In this document: positions 1 to 7,688 of the stretch, one piece after another | Layout of the letters: the number at the start of each line of letters is the position of its first letter | How positions within the stretch are numbered: position 1 is the stretch's first letter | Source: JAIEPW01 sp964406035 | GTDB taxonomy: Bacteria; Acidobacteriota; Terriglobia; Bryobacterales; Bryobacteraceae | NCBI GenBank assembly: GCA_964406035.1 | Contig: CAYOQB010000087.1 | Coordinates: forward strand, 1-22,900 | Reading direction: 5' to 3' | DNA length: 22,900 bases | The notes under the pieces: model-generated | What the model was told of the DNA's origin: nothing | Database searches by the model: none | Seen by the model: only the letters and a program-made list of their open reading frames with translations | Made by a program: the position numbers and the translations under genes

Positions 1-23
1 ACAGGTAAAGCTGGTCCGCCATG

Positions 24-500
24 CTACGAAACCACCGCTTTCAGGGCGCGCACGGTCCAGGCTTCGTTGTTGCATTGATGATTGTGCTCGCTGATGACGA
101 TCTCATCTCCGGCCTTCAGATCCAGCCCGGTGATCAGCGTGTTGGTGCCTTCGCTGGTGTTGCGTGTGATCGCGATTTCGTCCGCCTCGGCGTGCAGCAG
201 CCGCGCCAGCTTGGCGCGCACCTGCTCGCGCATGGGGTCGTACTTCTCGCGGTTCTGAAACGCCGGGTTGGCTTCGAAGTCGCGCAGGTACAGGTGGTAG
301 CGATCCAGCACGCCCCGCGACGCTGGAGCGATGTTCGCGGCGTTGAAATACAGCAGCCCGTCTTCCAGGGGATAATGCCCGCGCAGCATCTTCCAGTAGT
401 TTTCGTTCGCGGCCTGCGGACCTCCCGGCTCGGCTTGCAAAGCCGATTGCATCGCCAGCCACGACCCGAATCCCAGAAACGCCCTGCGTGAGGCAGCCAT
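24..500 (-). CDS. N-terminal fragment of a class V (PLP) aminotransferase, probably frameshifted
   Basis: The 158-residue product matches the N-terminus of secreted class V aminotransferases (isopenicillin-N-epimerase-like fold). It starts with a Tat-type leader (SRRAFLG at residues 4-10). The body has the family pattern of an opening helix, a FNAANIAPAS substrate-loop segment, a TRNTSEGTNT cofactor-loop segment and an ISEHNHQCNNEAW segment. The family is normally about 380-430 residues and binds PLP through a lysine far downstream, so this fragment cannot be a complete enzyme. The stop is TAG at 24-26. The two other frames past residue about 150 stay open to the window edge, and one reads RSMADQLYL, which loosely resembles the next family segment. 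A frameshift or small deletion is therefore likely, but a sequencing error is possible. The ATG at 500 has no strong ribosome binding site. Confidence 0.6.
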   Translation of the reverse strand: MAASRRAFLGFGSWLAMQSALQAEPGGPQAANENYWKMLRGHYPLEDGLLYFNAANIAPASRGVLDRYHLYLRDFEANPAFQNREKYDPMREQVRAKLARLLHAEADEIAITRNTSEGTNTLITGLDLKAGDEIVISEHNHQCNNEAWTVRALKAVVS

Positions 501-707
501 GTGGTGATTCTACTCTGTCGCTTCGGGGAAGCATAGGAGCCATTCCCTTTGCTCATTCGGGGGACCAAGTTTTGCCGGCTCCGGTCAGTCCAGAGGGAAG
601 CCACGACGCGTGAGCGTGTGGCGAACGGCGTCGCGCTCTGTCTTCGCTTGCTCGCACTCGCGTCCCTCCGGCATCCGTCACGCTGATCTTCTGCTTCAGC
701 GGCAAGC
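501..707. other. Intergenic region between divergent genes
   Basis: This is the longest non-coding stretch in the window, about 207 bases between the divergent aminotransferase fragment and the YkgJ-type gene. I see no convincing promoter hexamer pair, hairpin terminator or RNA gene in it. It must carry the promoters for both sides. Confidence 0.5.
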
Positions 708-1262
708 ATGGTCGTGTCCCCCCGCGTTGTAACCTGGAAGCAGGTGATCACCGACCTCGTTCAGATCAGCAGGCTCGGCGAAAAGAAGCGGCCGGAGAAC
801 GAGAAGTTCCGCCGCTATCTGAAATCGCACGAGTTCGTCGAGCGACAGTTCCGCAAGATCGCGCAGGAGGTGGAGGACCGCATCGACTGCACGCAATGCG
901 CGAACTGCTGCCGCGTGGCCACCGTTCAGCTAAAAGAACGCGACGTGGAGAAGCTGGCAAAGTACTTCCGCATCACGCCGCATCAGTTCCGCGCCGAGTA
1001 CACCACCGTCGATCCCGAGGAAGGGCTGATCCTGAAGCGGACCCAAGAGAGCGGCTGCGTGTTCCTCTCCGGCAACGAGTGCACCGTTTACGACGTCCGT
1101 CCCGACACCTGCGAAAACTTCCCGCACCTGGTGCGCGGCGCGGGGTCCATCACCAGCCGGATGTGGCAATTCATCGATCGCGCCACGTACTGCCCCATCG
1201 TTTACAACTCGCTCGAAGAGTTTAAGCAGACCACCGGGTTCCGGATGGTTCCCAAGGGTTAG
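708..1262 (+). CDS. YkgJ-family cysteine cluster (Fe/Zn-binding) protein
   Basis: The 184-residue cytosolic protein carries the YkgJ/CxxCxxCC signature: C61, C64, C67 and C68 in CTQCANCCR. Further cysteines follow at C117, C125, C135 and C162, in the usual GCVFL...CTVYDVRPDTC arrangement. The family is thought to chelate zinc or an iron-sulfur cluster, and its biochemical role is not settled. The N-terminal 60 residues are charged and helical. ATG 708 is taken as the start. A GTG three bases later is possible, and no strong ribosome binding site separates them. The TAG stop overlaps the stop of the convergent zinc-ribbon gene by 4 bases. Another metal-site protein next door may be coincidence. 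Confidence 0.85.
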   Translation: MVVSPRVVTWKQVITDLVQISRLGEKKRPENEKFRRYLKSHEFVERQFRKIAQEVEDRIDCTQCANCCRVATVQLKERDVEKLAKYFRITPHQFRAEYTTVDPEEGLILKRTQESGCVFLSGNECTVYDVRPDTCENFPHLVRGAGSITSRMWQFIDRATYCPIVYNSLEEFKQTTGFRMVPKG

Positions 1263-1408
1263 CCGATCCCCAGCTCGTCGCTCCGCTCCAGCACAGTGCC
1301 GCAATCCCGGCAGATCACCGCCGTGCAATCGCCGCAAACCAGCGGATCGTGGACCTGCCGCCGGCAGGACGGGCAGTAGAAGGCAACCGGATCTGTCTCG
1401 TCAGGCAT
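1259..1408 (-). CDS. 49-residue zinc-ribbon protein
   Basis: A short open frame runs on the minus strand from ATG at 1408 to TAA at 1259-1261. It encodes 49 residues with three CxxC knuckles: C12/C15 (CPSC), C25/C28 (CGDC) and C33/C36 (CRDC). That is typical of small zinc-ribbon proteins, which bind one or two Zn ions structurally. The ends are acidic and polar, with no signal peptide. It fills the gap between two genes exactly: its stop overlaps the YkgJ-type gene by 4 bases, and its start lies 31 bases from the divergent lipoprotein gene. The regular cysteine spacing makes chance unlikely. The function is unknown. Confidence 0.7.
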   Translation of the reverse strand: MPDETDPVAFYCPSCRRQVHDPLVCGDCTAVICRDCGTVLERSDELGIG

Positions 1409-1439
1409 CTATCTCTTAGACTACAAGTAGAGGATTTCG

Positions 1440-2690
1440 ATGTCTCCCCGCCCTTGCCTGCTCCTGGCAGGCGTTATTCTGGCCGGCTGCGGATCCGCGG
1501 GACTCGACCCGGCGGTGGGGACCGTCTTTGTCGGCGCAACCGAGGTAACCCTGCGCAAGGAACTGGCGCCGCGCGCTCCGGTCACCGCCACCGTGCGCCA
1601 TGGCGAGCGTCTGGAATTGCTTGCCCTGCATCGCCGCTTCGCCAAGGTCCGAACGGAAGCGAACATCGAGGGCTGGACTGACGGCTACGCGCTGCTGACC
1701 GAGCAGCAAATGGCTGACTTCGAGTGGCTGATCAAGCGGGCCGCGAGTTTGCCGTCACAAGGCAAAGCCGTCGTTTACGACGCGCTGAACATGCACATCG
1801 AGCCCAGCCGCCAGTCGCCAACCTTCCACCAGGTGCCTCCGGACGGCGAAGTGGACATCGTGGGTCATAAGATTACCCCGCGGCGCACCGTCTCCACGAT
1901 GATGCCGATCAGTGCGGCGATCGTAGCCAAGCCGGCGCCGGCGCGAAAGCCCAAGAGCCGCAAAAAGGAAAAGGCGAGCAAGCTGAAGCCACTGGCGCCG
2001 GCTCCGCTGCCGCCTCCGCCTCCGGAGAACTGGCTGGAGCTGTCGCGCACCGTGCGCCCCGCGCCCGAACCGGTGGAAGATCAGGCGTCCAAAGTCCTGA
2101 TCGGACAAGCTCGCCCTTCCAACCCCTTCGAAGACTGGTCCCTGGTCCGCACCAAGGACGGGAAGGTCGGCTGGGTTCTGTTCCGCATGCTGAGCATGCA
2201 GGTGCCGGAGGAGATCCTGGGCTACGCGCAGGGCCACCTGATCACTTCCTGGTTCCCCATCGGCGAAGTTCGCGACGGCGATCTGGTGAAGACGCACTGG
2301 TTCTGGACCACCATCGACAAGGGCCGCATGCCTTATGAGTTCGATGCCGTTCGCATTTTCGTCTGGAATGTTCGCCGGCACCGCTATGAGACCGGCTTCT
2401 CGGAACGGAATCTGCGCGGCTACTATCCCGTTGAGGTGTACACCACGCCGGAACGCGGCTTTTCCATCGTGATCGAGGAACCGGACGGCCGCCTGGTGCG
2501 AAAGAGTTATGTTTTCAACGGCTTTCGAGCAAGATTGGTGCAGACGGAGGATTACCAGCAACCCGCCGCCGAACGCCCGCCTTCCATGATGCCGACGCGC
2601 AACGTCCGCCCGCAGCCCGAGGTGTCCTGGACGGTCAAGGCAAAGCAGGCGGTTCGCGATCTGCGCCGCCGGGTCTTTGGCGCTTCTTAG
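1440..2690 (+). CDS. Lipoprotein with two SH3-like domains
   Basis: This 416-residue protein has a lipoprotein signal ending in LAGC (C17 would be lipidated), so it is predicted to be anchored in a membrane on the periplasmic side. A bacterial SH3-like domain spans about residues 27-90 (TEVTLRKE... GWTDGYALL). A second SH3-like region with an inserted loop lies around residues 200-260 (WSLVRTKDGKVGWVLFRML). A Lys- then Pro-rich linker at about 160-198 separates them. The remaining 150 residues are mixed alpha/beta with a conserved look but no family I recognise. Such SH3 domains often bind cell-wall peptides, which is inference here. An AGAGG-like ribosome binding site (GTAGAGG, ending at 1433) precedes ATG 1440. 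The gene ends in a 4-base convergent overlap with the ABC ATPase gene. Confidence 0.8.
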   Translation: MSPRPCLLLAGVILAGCGSAGLDPAVGTVFVGATEVTLRKELAPRAPVTATVRHGERLELLALHRRFAKVRTEANIEGWTDGYALLTEQQMADFEWLIKRAASLPSQGKAVVYDALNMHIEPSRQSPTFHQVPPDGEVDIVGHKITPRRTVSTMMPISAAIVAKPAPARKPKSRKKEKASKLKPLAPAPLPPPPPENWLELSRTVRPAPEPVEDQASKVLIGQARPSNPFEDWSLVRTKDGKVGWVLFRMLSMQVPEEILGYAQGHLITSWFPIGEVRDGDLVKTHWFWTTIDKGRMPYEFDAVRIFVWNVRRHRYETGFSERNLRGYYPVEVYTTPERGFSIVIEEPDGRLVRKSYVFNGFRARLVQTEDYQQPAAERPPSMMPTRNVRPQPEVSWTVKAKQAVRDLRRRVFGAS

Positions 2691-3469
2691 TCGATTTCGA
2701 CGCGGTCCATGGCCAGGAACTCGCGGATATGGGGGTGGTCGAAGCGGTCCATCTCGGCCACGGTCCCGAAGAAGATCGCCTTTCCTTCGTACAACATAAC
2801 GACCTTGTCGGCGACCTTGCGCATGAGGTCCAGGTCGTGCGTGACCACCACCGAAGTCAGGCCGAGCTGGCGCTTCAGACGCAGCATCAGGTTGCCTACG
2901 TGATCGGACATGATCGGGTCCACCATGGTGGTGGGCTCATCGTAGAGGATGCATTCGGGCTGCGCCGCCAGGGCCCGCGCGATCGCCACCGCGCGCTTGT
3001 ATCCGGTTGACAGTTCAGTGGGATAGACGTCGCGGTATTCGAGCAGATCCACCATCTGGAGCAGCCCGTTGACCACGTCCTCCTTGTTCTTCTCGTTGTA
3101 GTCCTCGCGTAACTCCAAGGAAAACAAGATGTTCTCGCCCACCGTCAGGGAGTCGAACAGGGCCCCGTTCTGAAACACCATGGTGACCTTTTTGCGGATG
3201 CGGCGCAGCTCCGACTCCGGAAGGTTGGTGATGTCGGTGTACGCCACCCACACATTCCCCTGGTCCGGCTTCAGGAAACCCATTATGTGTCCTAGACTTA
3301 CGGACTTTCCCACGCCCGACCGGCCGATGATCGCCAGGGTCTCCCCGGCATTTACGTGGAAGCTGACATCGACTAAAACGGGGTAGTCGAACGTCTTAAA
3401 AACGTGCTCAAACTGGATGTAATGGCTGGTAGTGCGCGCAATTTCGCGTTCAGGCGCCGGAATCAGCAT
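2687..3469 (-). CDS. Mla/Ttg2A-type ABC transporter ATP-binding protein
   Basis: The 260-residue ATPase resembles MlaF/Ttg2A subunits that power phospholipid or organic-solvent transport between the inner and outer membrane. Visible motifs are Walker A GRSGVGKS (49-56), Q-loop VFQNGALF (Q100), Walker B CILYDEP (173-179) and the switch histidine H211. The DEPTT...DP segment after Walker B is typical of the Mla group. The signature motif is unusual: LSTGY at 153-157 instead of LSGGM or LSGGQ. ATG 3469 is chosen because it gives the expected N-terminus and overlaps mobA by only 20 bases. The same frame is open upstream to 3529, but that stretch lies inside mobA. No permease (MlaE) or MCE protein (MlaD) is present nearby, so partners must be encoded elsewhere. 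Confidence 0.85.
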   Translation of the reverse strand: MLIPAPEREIARTTSHYIQFEHVFKTFDYPVLVDVSFHVNAGETLAIIGRSGVGKSVSLGHIMGFLKPDQGNVWVAYTDITNLPESELRRIRKKVTMVFQNGALFDSLTVGENILFSLELREDYNEKNKEDVVNGLLQMVDLLEYRDVYPTELSTGYKRAVAIARALAAQPECILYDEPTTMVDPIMSDHVGNLMLRLKRQLGLTSVVVTHDLDLMRKVADKVVMLYEGKAIFFGTVAEMDRFDHPHIREFLAMDRVEID

Positions 3470-4022
3470 GGTTAGCCCAGTCCTCCGGGGTGTTGATATT
3501 GCTGACGCACTCCGCCCGCGCGGGTGCAATGGTGCGAACGCGCAGGATCTTCAGCAAGTCTCGCATTTTCAGCCTGCCTTGTCCGATCTCGCGGCGGAGC
3601 AGCGGCACAAGGTCGGCCGAGTAGACCGCGCACAAAGGCTCGGGCTCGCTTCCCGGCCGGCAGGTGGCCACGCAGTCGATTTCGGCACCGTGAGAGGCTG
3701 CTTCTTCCAAAAGGCGGCGCAGGAGCCCGGAATCGAGACCGGGCATATCGCACGCGGTCACCAGGTTCCATTGCGCCCGTCCGAGCTCGAGGGCGGTAAG
3801 GATGCCTCCCGCGGGACCGCACGGCGCGACGGAATCGGCAACCACCTCGAACCCCAACCCGGCATAGCGCTCGGGCGGCCCGATCACCGTGACGCCGCCG
3901 GCTGCCTCGCGCACCTGTTCGGCTACTTTACGGAGCATCGGCTGGCCCCGCAGCGCGAGCAGGGCCTTGTCGCGTCCCATCCTGCGGCTGCCGCCTCCGG
4001 CGAGCACAAACCCCCACGGCAT
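3450..4022 (-). CDS. mobA: Molybdenum cofactor guanylyltransferase MobA
   Basis: The 190-residue protein has the nucleotidyltransferase pattern of MobA, which joins GMP from GTP to molybdopterin to make MGD for DMSO-reductase-family enzymes in the cytosol. It shows the N-terminal LAGGGSRRMGRDKA loop (7-20), the ACDMP metal-binding segment (aspartate ligand) near residue 95 and the C-terminal NINTPED motif. Length is normal for the family. The gene starts at ATG 4022, divergent from the lytic transglycosylase, and its 3' end overlaps the ABC ATPase gene by 20 bases, so the two are probably co-transcribed. No other molybdenum-cofactor gene is in the window. Confidence 0.88.
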   Translation of the reverse strand: MPWGFVLAGGGSRRMGRDKALLALRGQPMLRKVAEQVREAAGGVTVIGPPERYAGLGFEVVADSVAPCGPAGGILTALELGRAQWNLVTACDMPGLDSGLLRRLLEEAASHGAEIDCVATCRPGSEPEPLCAVYSADLVPLLRREIGQGRLKMRDLLKILRVRTIAPARAECVSNINTPEDWANHADSGA

Positions 4023-4087
4023 ACACTGATGCTAGCATCCGAGACAACCAGGGCCGGGACGGACCGCCCGTGCTCCGCCCCTAAGCT

Positions 4088-4117
4088 CTTTCAGAATCAT
4101 AGTTTTTTGCGTATAAT
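4088..4117 (+). promoter_or_regulatory. Promoter element of the transglycosylase-amidase operon
   Basis: A perfect TATAAT hexamer lies at 4112-4117 in a short AT-rich patch between divergent genes. The matching -35 is poor (CTTTCA at 4088-4093, 18-base spacer). Transcription would start near 4124, leaving only a 10-base leader before ATG 4134. The message would be almost leaderless unless the start is elsewhere. Confidence 0.5.
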
Positions 4118-4133
4118 CTTAAAGAACAAATCG

Positions 4134-4787
4134 ATGGTTTCCTGTTTTGTAGCGGCGATCTTCGCGGCTGTGCCCGCGGCGCTCCCGGCGGACCCGATCC
4201 GGCCCGCGACCGCGGTGGTGCGGGCGGACCCCAAAAGCGGCAAGCTGGTGCGGCGCGTGATCGCGCCCAAGGCTGCCCCCCTGGCAAGCGAAAGCAAGCG
4301 CAAACTGGTCGCCGATCTGGTGGACGAGGCCGCGGCCAAGCACGAAGTCGATCCCTTGCTGGTCCATTCGGTGATTGAAGCGGAAAGCAATTACAACCTT
4401 TTCGCGGTGTCCCCCAAGGGGGCCGAGGGTCTGATGCAGTTGATGCCGCGCACGGCGCGCGAACTCGGAGTGCGGAATTCGTTCGATGCCCGCCAGAACA
4501 TTGAAGCAGGCGTGAAATACCTGCGGCAGTTGCAACAGCAATACGGGGATGACCGGTTGGCGCTGGCCGCGTACAACGCGGGTCCCGCGGCGGTGGCAAA
4601 GTACAAGTGGGTGCCGCCGTACAAGGAAACGCAGCAATACGTGGCGCGGATCACGGAGCGGTACGCGGGCGCCAAGCGCACGGAGCAGGCGAAACAGGCA
4701 GCGAAGCCAGTGACGGCGGAGCCTCCGGCTCCGAAGCTGGAACAGTTCATTGATGACCAGGGCAGGTTGCACCTGAGAACCCGCTAG
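4134..4787 (+). CDS. Lytic transglycosylase, SLT domain
   Basis: The 217-residue exported protein has a signal peptide (residues 1 to about 18, hydrophobic with ALPA before the cut) and a family-1 lytic transglycosylase domain at about 55-175. Recognisable parts are EAESNYN with catalytic E84, SPKGAEGLMQLMP (93-105), NIEAGVKYL and ALAAYNAGPAAV (143-154), and then ETQQYV. The enzyme cleaves the MurNAc-GlcNAc bond in peptidoglycan with formation of 1,6-anhydro-MurNAc. The tail ends in FIDDQGRLHLRTR, similar to the short DUF4124-type motif often found on such enzymes. The frame is open far upstream, but that part is antisense to mobA, and a TATAAT lies just before ATG 4134, so this start is preferred. 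The amidase gene follows after 10 bases. Confidence 0.88.
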   Translation: MVSCFVAAIFAAVPAALPADPIRPATAVVRADPKSGKLVRRVIAPKAAPLASESKRKLVADLVDEAAAKHEVDPLLVHSVIEAESNYNLFAVSPKGAEGLMQLMPRTARELGVRNSFDARQNIEAGVKYLRQLQQQYGDDRLALAAYNAGPAAVAKYKWVPPYKETQQYVARITERYAGAKRTEQAKQAAKPVTAEPPAPKLEQFIDDQGRLHLRTR

Positions 4788-4797
4788 AATCGAAACT

Positions 4798-6171
4798 ATG
4801 ATGCGCATCGGCATCCCGGGCAGATGGACGGCTCTGGCCGTCACGATGTGCTGCCTGCCGACGCCGGGCGCGCCGCAGGCGGATGCCGGGATCCTGGTGA
4901 CCGATGTGCGCTACTGGTCGCTGGGCGAAGTCACCCGCGTAGCCATTGAACTCACCGGACCGTTCAAATATCGCTCGGACCGGCTGCCGAATCCGGAGCG
5001 GCTGTTCTTCGATCTGCGAGGGACGAAACCCGCCCGCAAGGGCATCCAGAGCATCGAGCCGCGGAACGATCTGATCAGCAGGATCCGGATCGCGGAGACG
5101 CAGCCGGGAACCACCAGGGTGGTGCTGGACCTGCTGCGGAAGGCGGAGTTCACCGTTTCCCAGCTCTCGAACCCGGACCGGCTGATTGTGGAACTGCGGG
5201 CGTCGGGGACCGGGGCGAAGCCCGCGGAGGTCAGCTCGAAGCTTCCGGACAAGCAGCCGGAACCCGCGGTCAAGGCCGCCGTCGAGACCAGCCTGCCGGC
5301 GCCGGAGCCGCCGCTGCACGCGCCGCCGCCCGATCTCACCGCGAAAGCCGCGCCGCAGCCGAAGTCCATCGTTCCGGCGGCGCCCGCGCCCGCGCTTACC
5401 GGACCGGCGATCGTGCCCCGAGGGGCGCAGCCGAACCGCTCCGGCAGCCGCACCATGACCCGCGTGCTGGGACTGAAGCTGGGCAAGATCGTCATCGACC
5501 CCGGGCACGGTGGGCATGACGTCGGCACCACGGGGCCCAGCGGACTGAACGAGAAGGATCTGGTTCTCGACATCTCCAGGCGTCTGGCGGACCTGCTGCA
5601 GGAGCAATTGCGAAGCGAGGTGATTCTCACCCGCCAGGACGACACCTTCCTTCCCCTGGAAGAGCGGACCCGGATCGCCAACCAGAACAAGGCGGACCTT
5701 TTTCTCTCGGTGCACGCGAACTCGTCGCCGGTGCGAAGCGTCGCGGGAGTGGAAACTTACTATCTCAGCTTTACCACCAACCGCAACGCGCTGGAGCTCG
5801 CGGCGCGCGAGAACGCGGGATCCTCGCGCGGGATCTTCGATCTGCAGGAGCTTCTGCAGCGGATCGCCCTACGCGACAAGCTGGACGAGTCTCGCGAGTT
5901 CGCATCGCGGGTGCAGTCCTCGCTGTTCGCGGTTTCGGCGAAGAACAACGCGGCGTCCCGGAACCGGGGCGTGAAGAAGGCGCCGTTCGTGGTCCTGATC
6001 GGCGCGTCCATGCCCAGCGTTCTTTGCGAGATCGGCTTCCTGACCAACTCCACCGATGAGGCGCTGTTGAAGCGCCCCGAGTACCGGCAGAGAATCGCGG
6101 AAGCGATCGCCAATGGCGTGAGCGGTTACGCGGAGACGCTGAGCAAGTTCCAGGTGGCGCAGCGGGATTAA
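4798..6171 (+). CDS. N-acetylmuramoyl-L-alanine amidase, AMIN plus Amidase_3
   Basis: The 457-residue periplasmic enzyme is of the AmiC type. It has a signal peptide (about 1-29), an AMIN domain at about 33-135 that directs the protein to the cell wall, an Ala/Pro-rich linker (about 137-220) and a zinc amidase domain (about 231-450). Zinc ligands are H237 (DPGHGG), E252 (LNEKD) and H306 (SVHAN), with catalytic E411 (CEIGFLTN). It cuts the bond between MurNAc and the stem peptide and would help daughter-cell separation. The segment before the catalytic Glu (about 345-400) resembles the regulatory helix region of AmiA/B/C. It is 10 bases downstream of the transglycosylase gene, so the two wall hydrolases form an operon. 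ATG 4801 is an alternative start. The stop overlaps the convergent gene by 4 bases. Confidence 0.92.
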   Translation: MMRIGIPGRWTALAVTMCCLPTPGAPQADAGILVTDVRYWSLGEVTRVAIELTGPFKYRSDRLPNPERLFFDLRGTKPARKGIQSIEPRNDLISRIRIAETQPGTTRVVLDLLRKAEFTVSQLSNPDRLIVELRASGTGAKPAEVSSKLPDKQPEPAVKAAVETSLPAPEPPLHAPPPDLTAKAAPQPKSIVPAAPAPALTGPAIVPRGAQPNRSGSRTMTRVLGLKLGKIVIDPGHGGHDVGTTGPSGLNEKDLVLDISRRLADLLQEQLRSEVILTRQDDTFLPLEERTRIANQNKADLFLSVHANSSPVRSVAGVETYYLSFTTNRNALELAARENAGSSRGIFDLQELLQRIALRDKLDESREFASRVQSSLFAVSAKNNAASRNRGVKKAPFVVLIGASMPSVLCEIGFLTNSTDEALLKRPEYRQRIAEAIANGVSGYAETLSKFQVAQRD

Positions 6172-6479
6172 CCCCGGCGGCGCCGCATCGGAGCGACCGC
6201 GAAACCCAGGGAGAAGAGGAAAGCTAACGCGACGGCGGTCCAGACTCCGTTGGCGGCGATGGTCTGCCACAGGGGATCGGCGGCATCCGCGGTCACGAAC
6301 AGGTTCGCGAGCCCGAACGCGATGGCCCCTCCCGATAATCCGGCAAGCAGGAAGGGATAGAGCACGTCGGAAACGCCTTGAGAACTGAGCTGGTCCCGTG
6401 CAAACAGGAGGGCGGCAATCAAACCTGCCAGGACGCCTGCCAGGGGGTACAGAATGGAATTGGTCAGCTCGGGGTTCAT
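6168..6479 (-). CDS. Small membrane protein of unknown function
   Basis: This 103-residue protein has three likely membrane spans: about 9-27 (ILYPLAGVLAGLIAALLFA), 39-62 (VLYPFLLAGLSGGAIAFGLANLFV) and 76-95 (ANGVWTAVALAFLFSLGFAV). It ends in a basic tail (MRRRRG) that should sit in the cytosol. I do not recognise the family. The gene starts at ATG 6479, about 90 bases downstream of the diguanylate cyclase gene on the same strand, and could be read with it. Its TAA stop shares four bases (TTAA) with the convergent amidase stop. Confidence 0.65.
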   Translation of the reverse strand: MNPELTNSILYPLAGVLAGLIAALLFARDQLSSQGVSDVLYPFLLAGLSGGAIAFGLANLFVTADAADPLWQTIAANGVWTAVALAFLFSLGFAVAPMRRRRG

Positions 6480-6572
6480 GACTTCTTGCCTTGCTGCTCT
6501 GTAGAGAGAGCACCGGGCTTAGGTGTTACAGCCTTCGGGGTACAAATCCGAACAGTTTCCGGAAATCGGAAG

Positions 6573-7505
6573 CTACTGGGTGGCAAGAGCGGAGAGCGCG
6601 GGCGCGAGGACGACCAGGTTGCGGCCCTGGTTTTTGGCGCGGTAGAGGGCGTCGTCGGCGGCGCGGATGAGCTGTTCGGAGCTGGATTTACGGCCGGGCT
6701 CCGCCCAGGTTGCGCCGAAGCTGCAGGTGAGCTGATAGGGCGCCTCGGACAGCATCAGGGGGTCGCCGCAGACGGAAAGTCTCATGCGCTCAGCCTGATG
6801 GCTGGAGTCCTCGCCGTTGCAGCCGGGCAGGATGACAAGCAGCTCCTCGCCGCCGTAGCGGCCGATGGAATCGTAGGGGCGGCAGCAGGAGACCATGCGG
6901 CGGGCGGCTTCGCGGAGCACGGCGTCGCCGGCGAAGTGGCCGTGGGTGTCGTTGACCTGCTTGAAGTGGTCCAGGTCGGCAAGGACGACGCCGACGGGGC
7001 GGCGTTCGCGTTCGCCGCGGATGAGCTCGCGTTCCAGGATCTCGAGGATGGAAGACCGGTTCCAGAGACCGGTAAGGAAGTCGCGGGTGGCCTGTTCGCG
7101 CAGGATTTCGCGGGCGCGCAGCAGTTCGATCTGGAGCTCGACGATGCGGCGTCCGGCGCGGAGCCTGACTTTGAGTTCGTGCTGGTCGAAGGGCTTCACC
7201 AGGTAGTCGTCGGCGCCCGACTCCATGCCCTCCACCAGGTCCTCTTTCAAGCTCTTGGAGGTGAGCAAAAGCAGGTAGGTGTAGGGTTCGCGAGCCCTCT
7301 GGCGGACATTGCGGCAGACTTCGGGCCCGGTGAGGCCGGGCATCACCCAATCCAGAATGGCGATGGAGGGCGCGTCGGGACGCTGCAGAATCTCCCAAGC
7401 CTCGGCGCCGTCCGAAGCAATGACGACGTCATACTCCCATTTCCTGAGAGTGGCCTCCAGCAGGTGCCGCGACACGATACTGTCGTCTGCGATCAAAATC
7501 TTCAT
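6573..7505 (-). CDS. PleD-like response regulator with GGDEF diguanylate cyclase domain
   Basis: The 310-residue cytosolic signalling protein has a receiver domain at about 1-120 followed by a GGDEF domain at about 138-300. In the receiver, the acidic pair is D8/D9, the phospho-acceptor is D52 (ILDWVMPG) and the conserved lysine is K104 (LVKPF). In the cyclase domain, DFLTGLWNR opens the fold, LADLDHFKQVND holds a metal-binding aspartate, and the active site is GGEEL (218-222). The last residue is Leu rather than the usual Phe, which is tolerated in many active cyclases. An inhibitory I-site RxxD (R209-D212, RPYD) sits five residues upstream, so feedback control by c-di-GMP is expected. No cognate histidine kinase is adjacent. 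Confidence 0.92.
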   Translation of the reverse strand: MKILIADDSIVSRHLLEATLRKWEYDVVIASDGAEAWEILQRPDAPSIAILDWVMPGLTGPEVCRNVRQRAREPYTYLLLLTSKSLKEDLVEGMESGADDYLVKPFDQHELKVRLRAGRRIVELQIELLRAREILREQATRDFLTGLWNRSSILEILERELIRGERERRPVGVVLADLDHFKQVNDTHGHFAGDAVLREAARRMVSCCRPYDSIGRYGGEELLVILPGCNGEDSSHQAERMRLSVCGDPLMLSEAPYQLTCSFGATWAEPGRKSSSEQLIRAADDALYRAKNQGRNLVVLAPALSALATQ

Positions 7506-7688
7506 CGTGCCAGTTCCCCGGTGTCTGCCTGTAGGGAATGATACCTATGGCTCTATTATGTTCCTATCGGCGTCAGGCGGGGCGAACCTTAATTCCACCC
7601 GGCCTGCTGGAGATCCGGGGGAATGCCGTTATGATGGTTATGTGCGGCCTTGCGGCCAGTGAGTCCCAGCCGCGCTTCAAGGAGAATT

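Noticed and set aside
3432..4133. Upstream extension of the lytic transglycosylase frame
   Set aside because: It runs antisense through mobA, and a TATAAT element plus a signal peptide start place the real ATG at 4134.
4747..5715. Minus-strand open frame opposite the amidase gene
   Set aside because: It is Arg/Gly/Asp-rich shadow sequence; the plus strand carries a complete AMIN-amidase.
6547..6570. Possible terminator after the diguanylate cyclase gene
   Set aside because: The inverted repeat has only 5 base pairs around a separate small palindrome, and only a short TTT follows, so it is not convincing.
6378..7541. Long plus-strand open frame opposite the diguanylate cyclase gene
   Set aside because: It mirrors the codons of a clear receiver-GGDEF gene and has no domain of its own.
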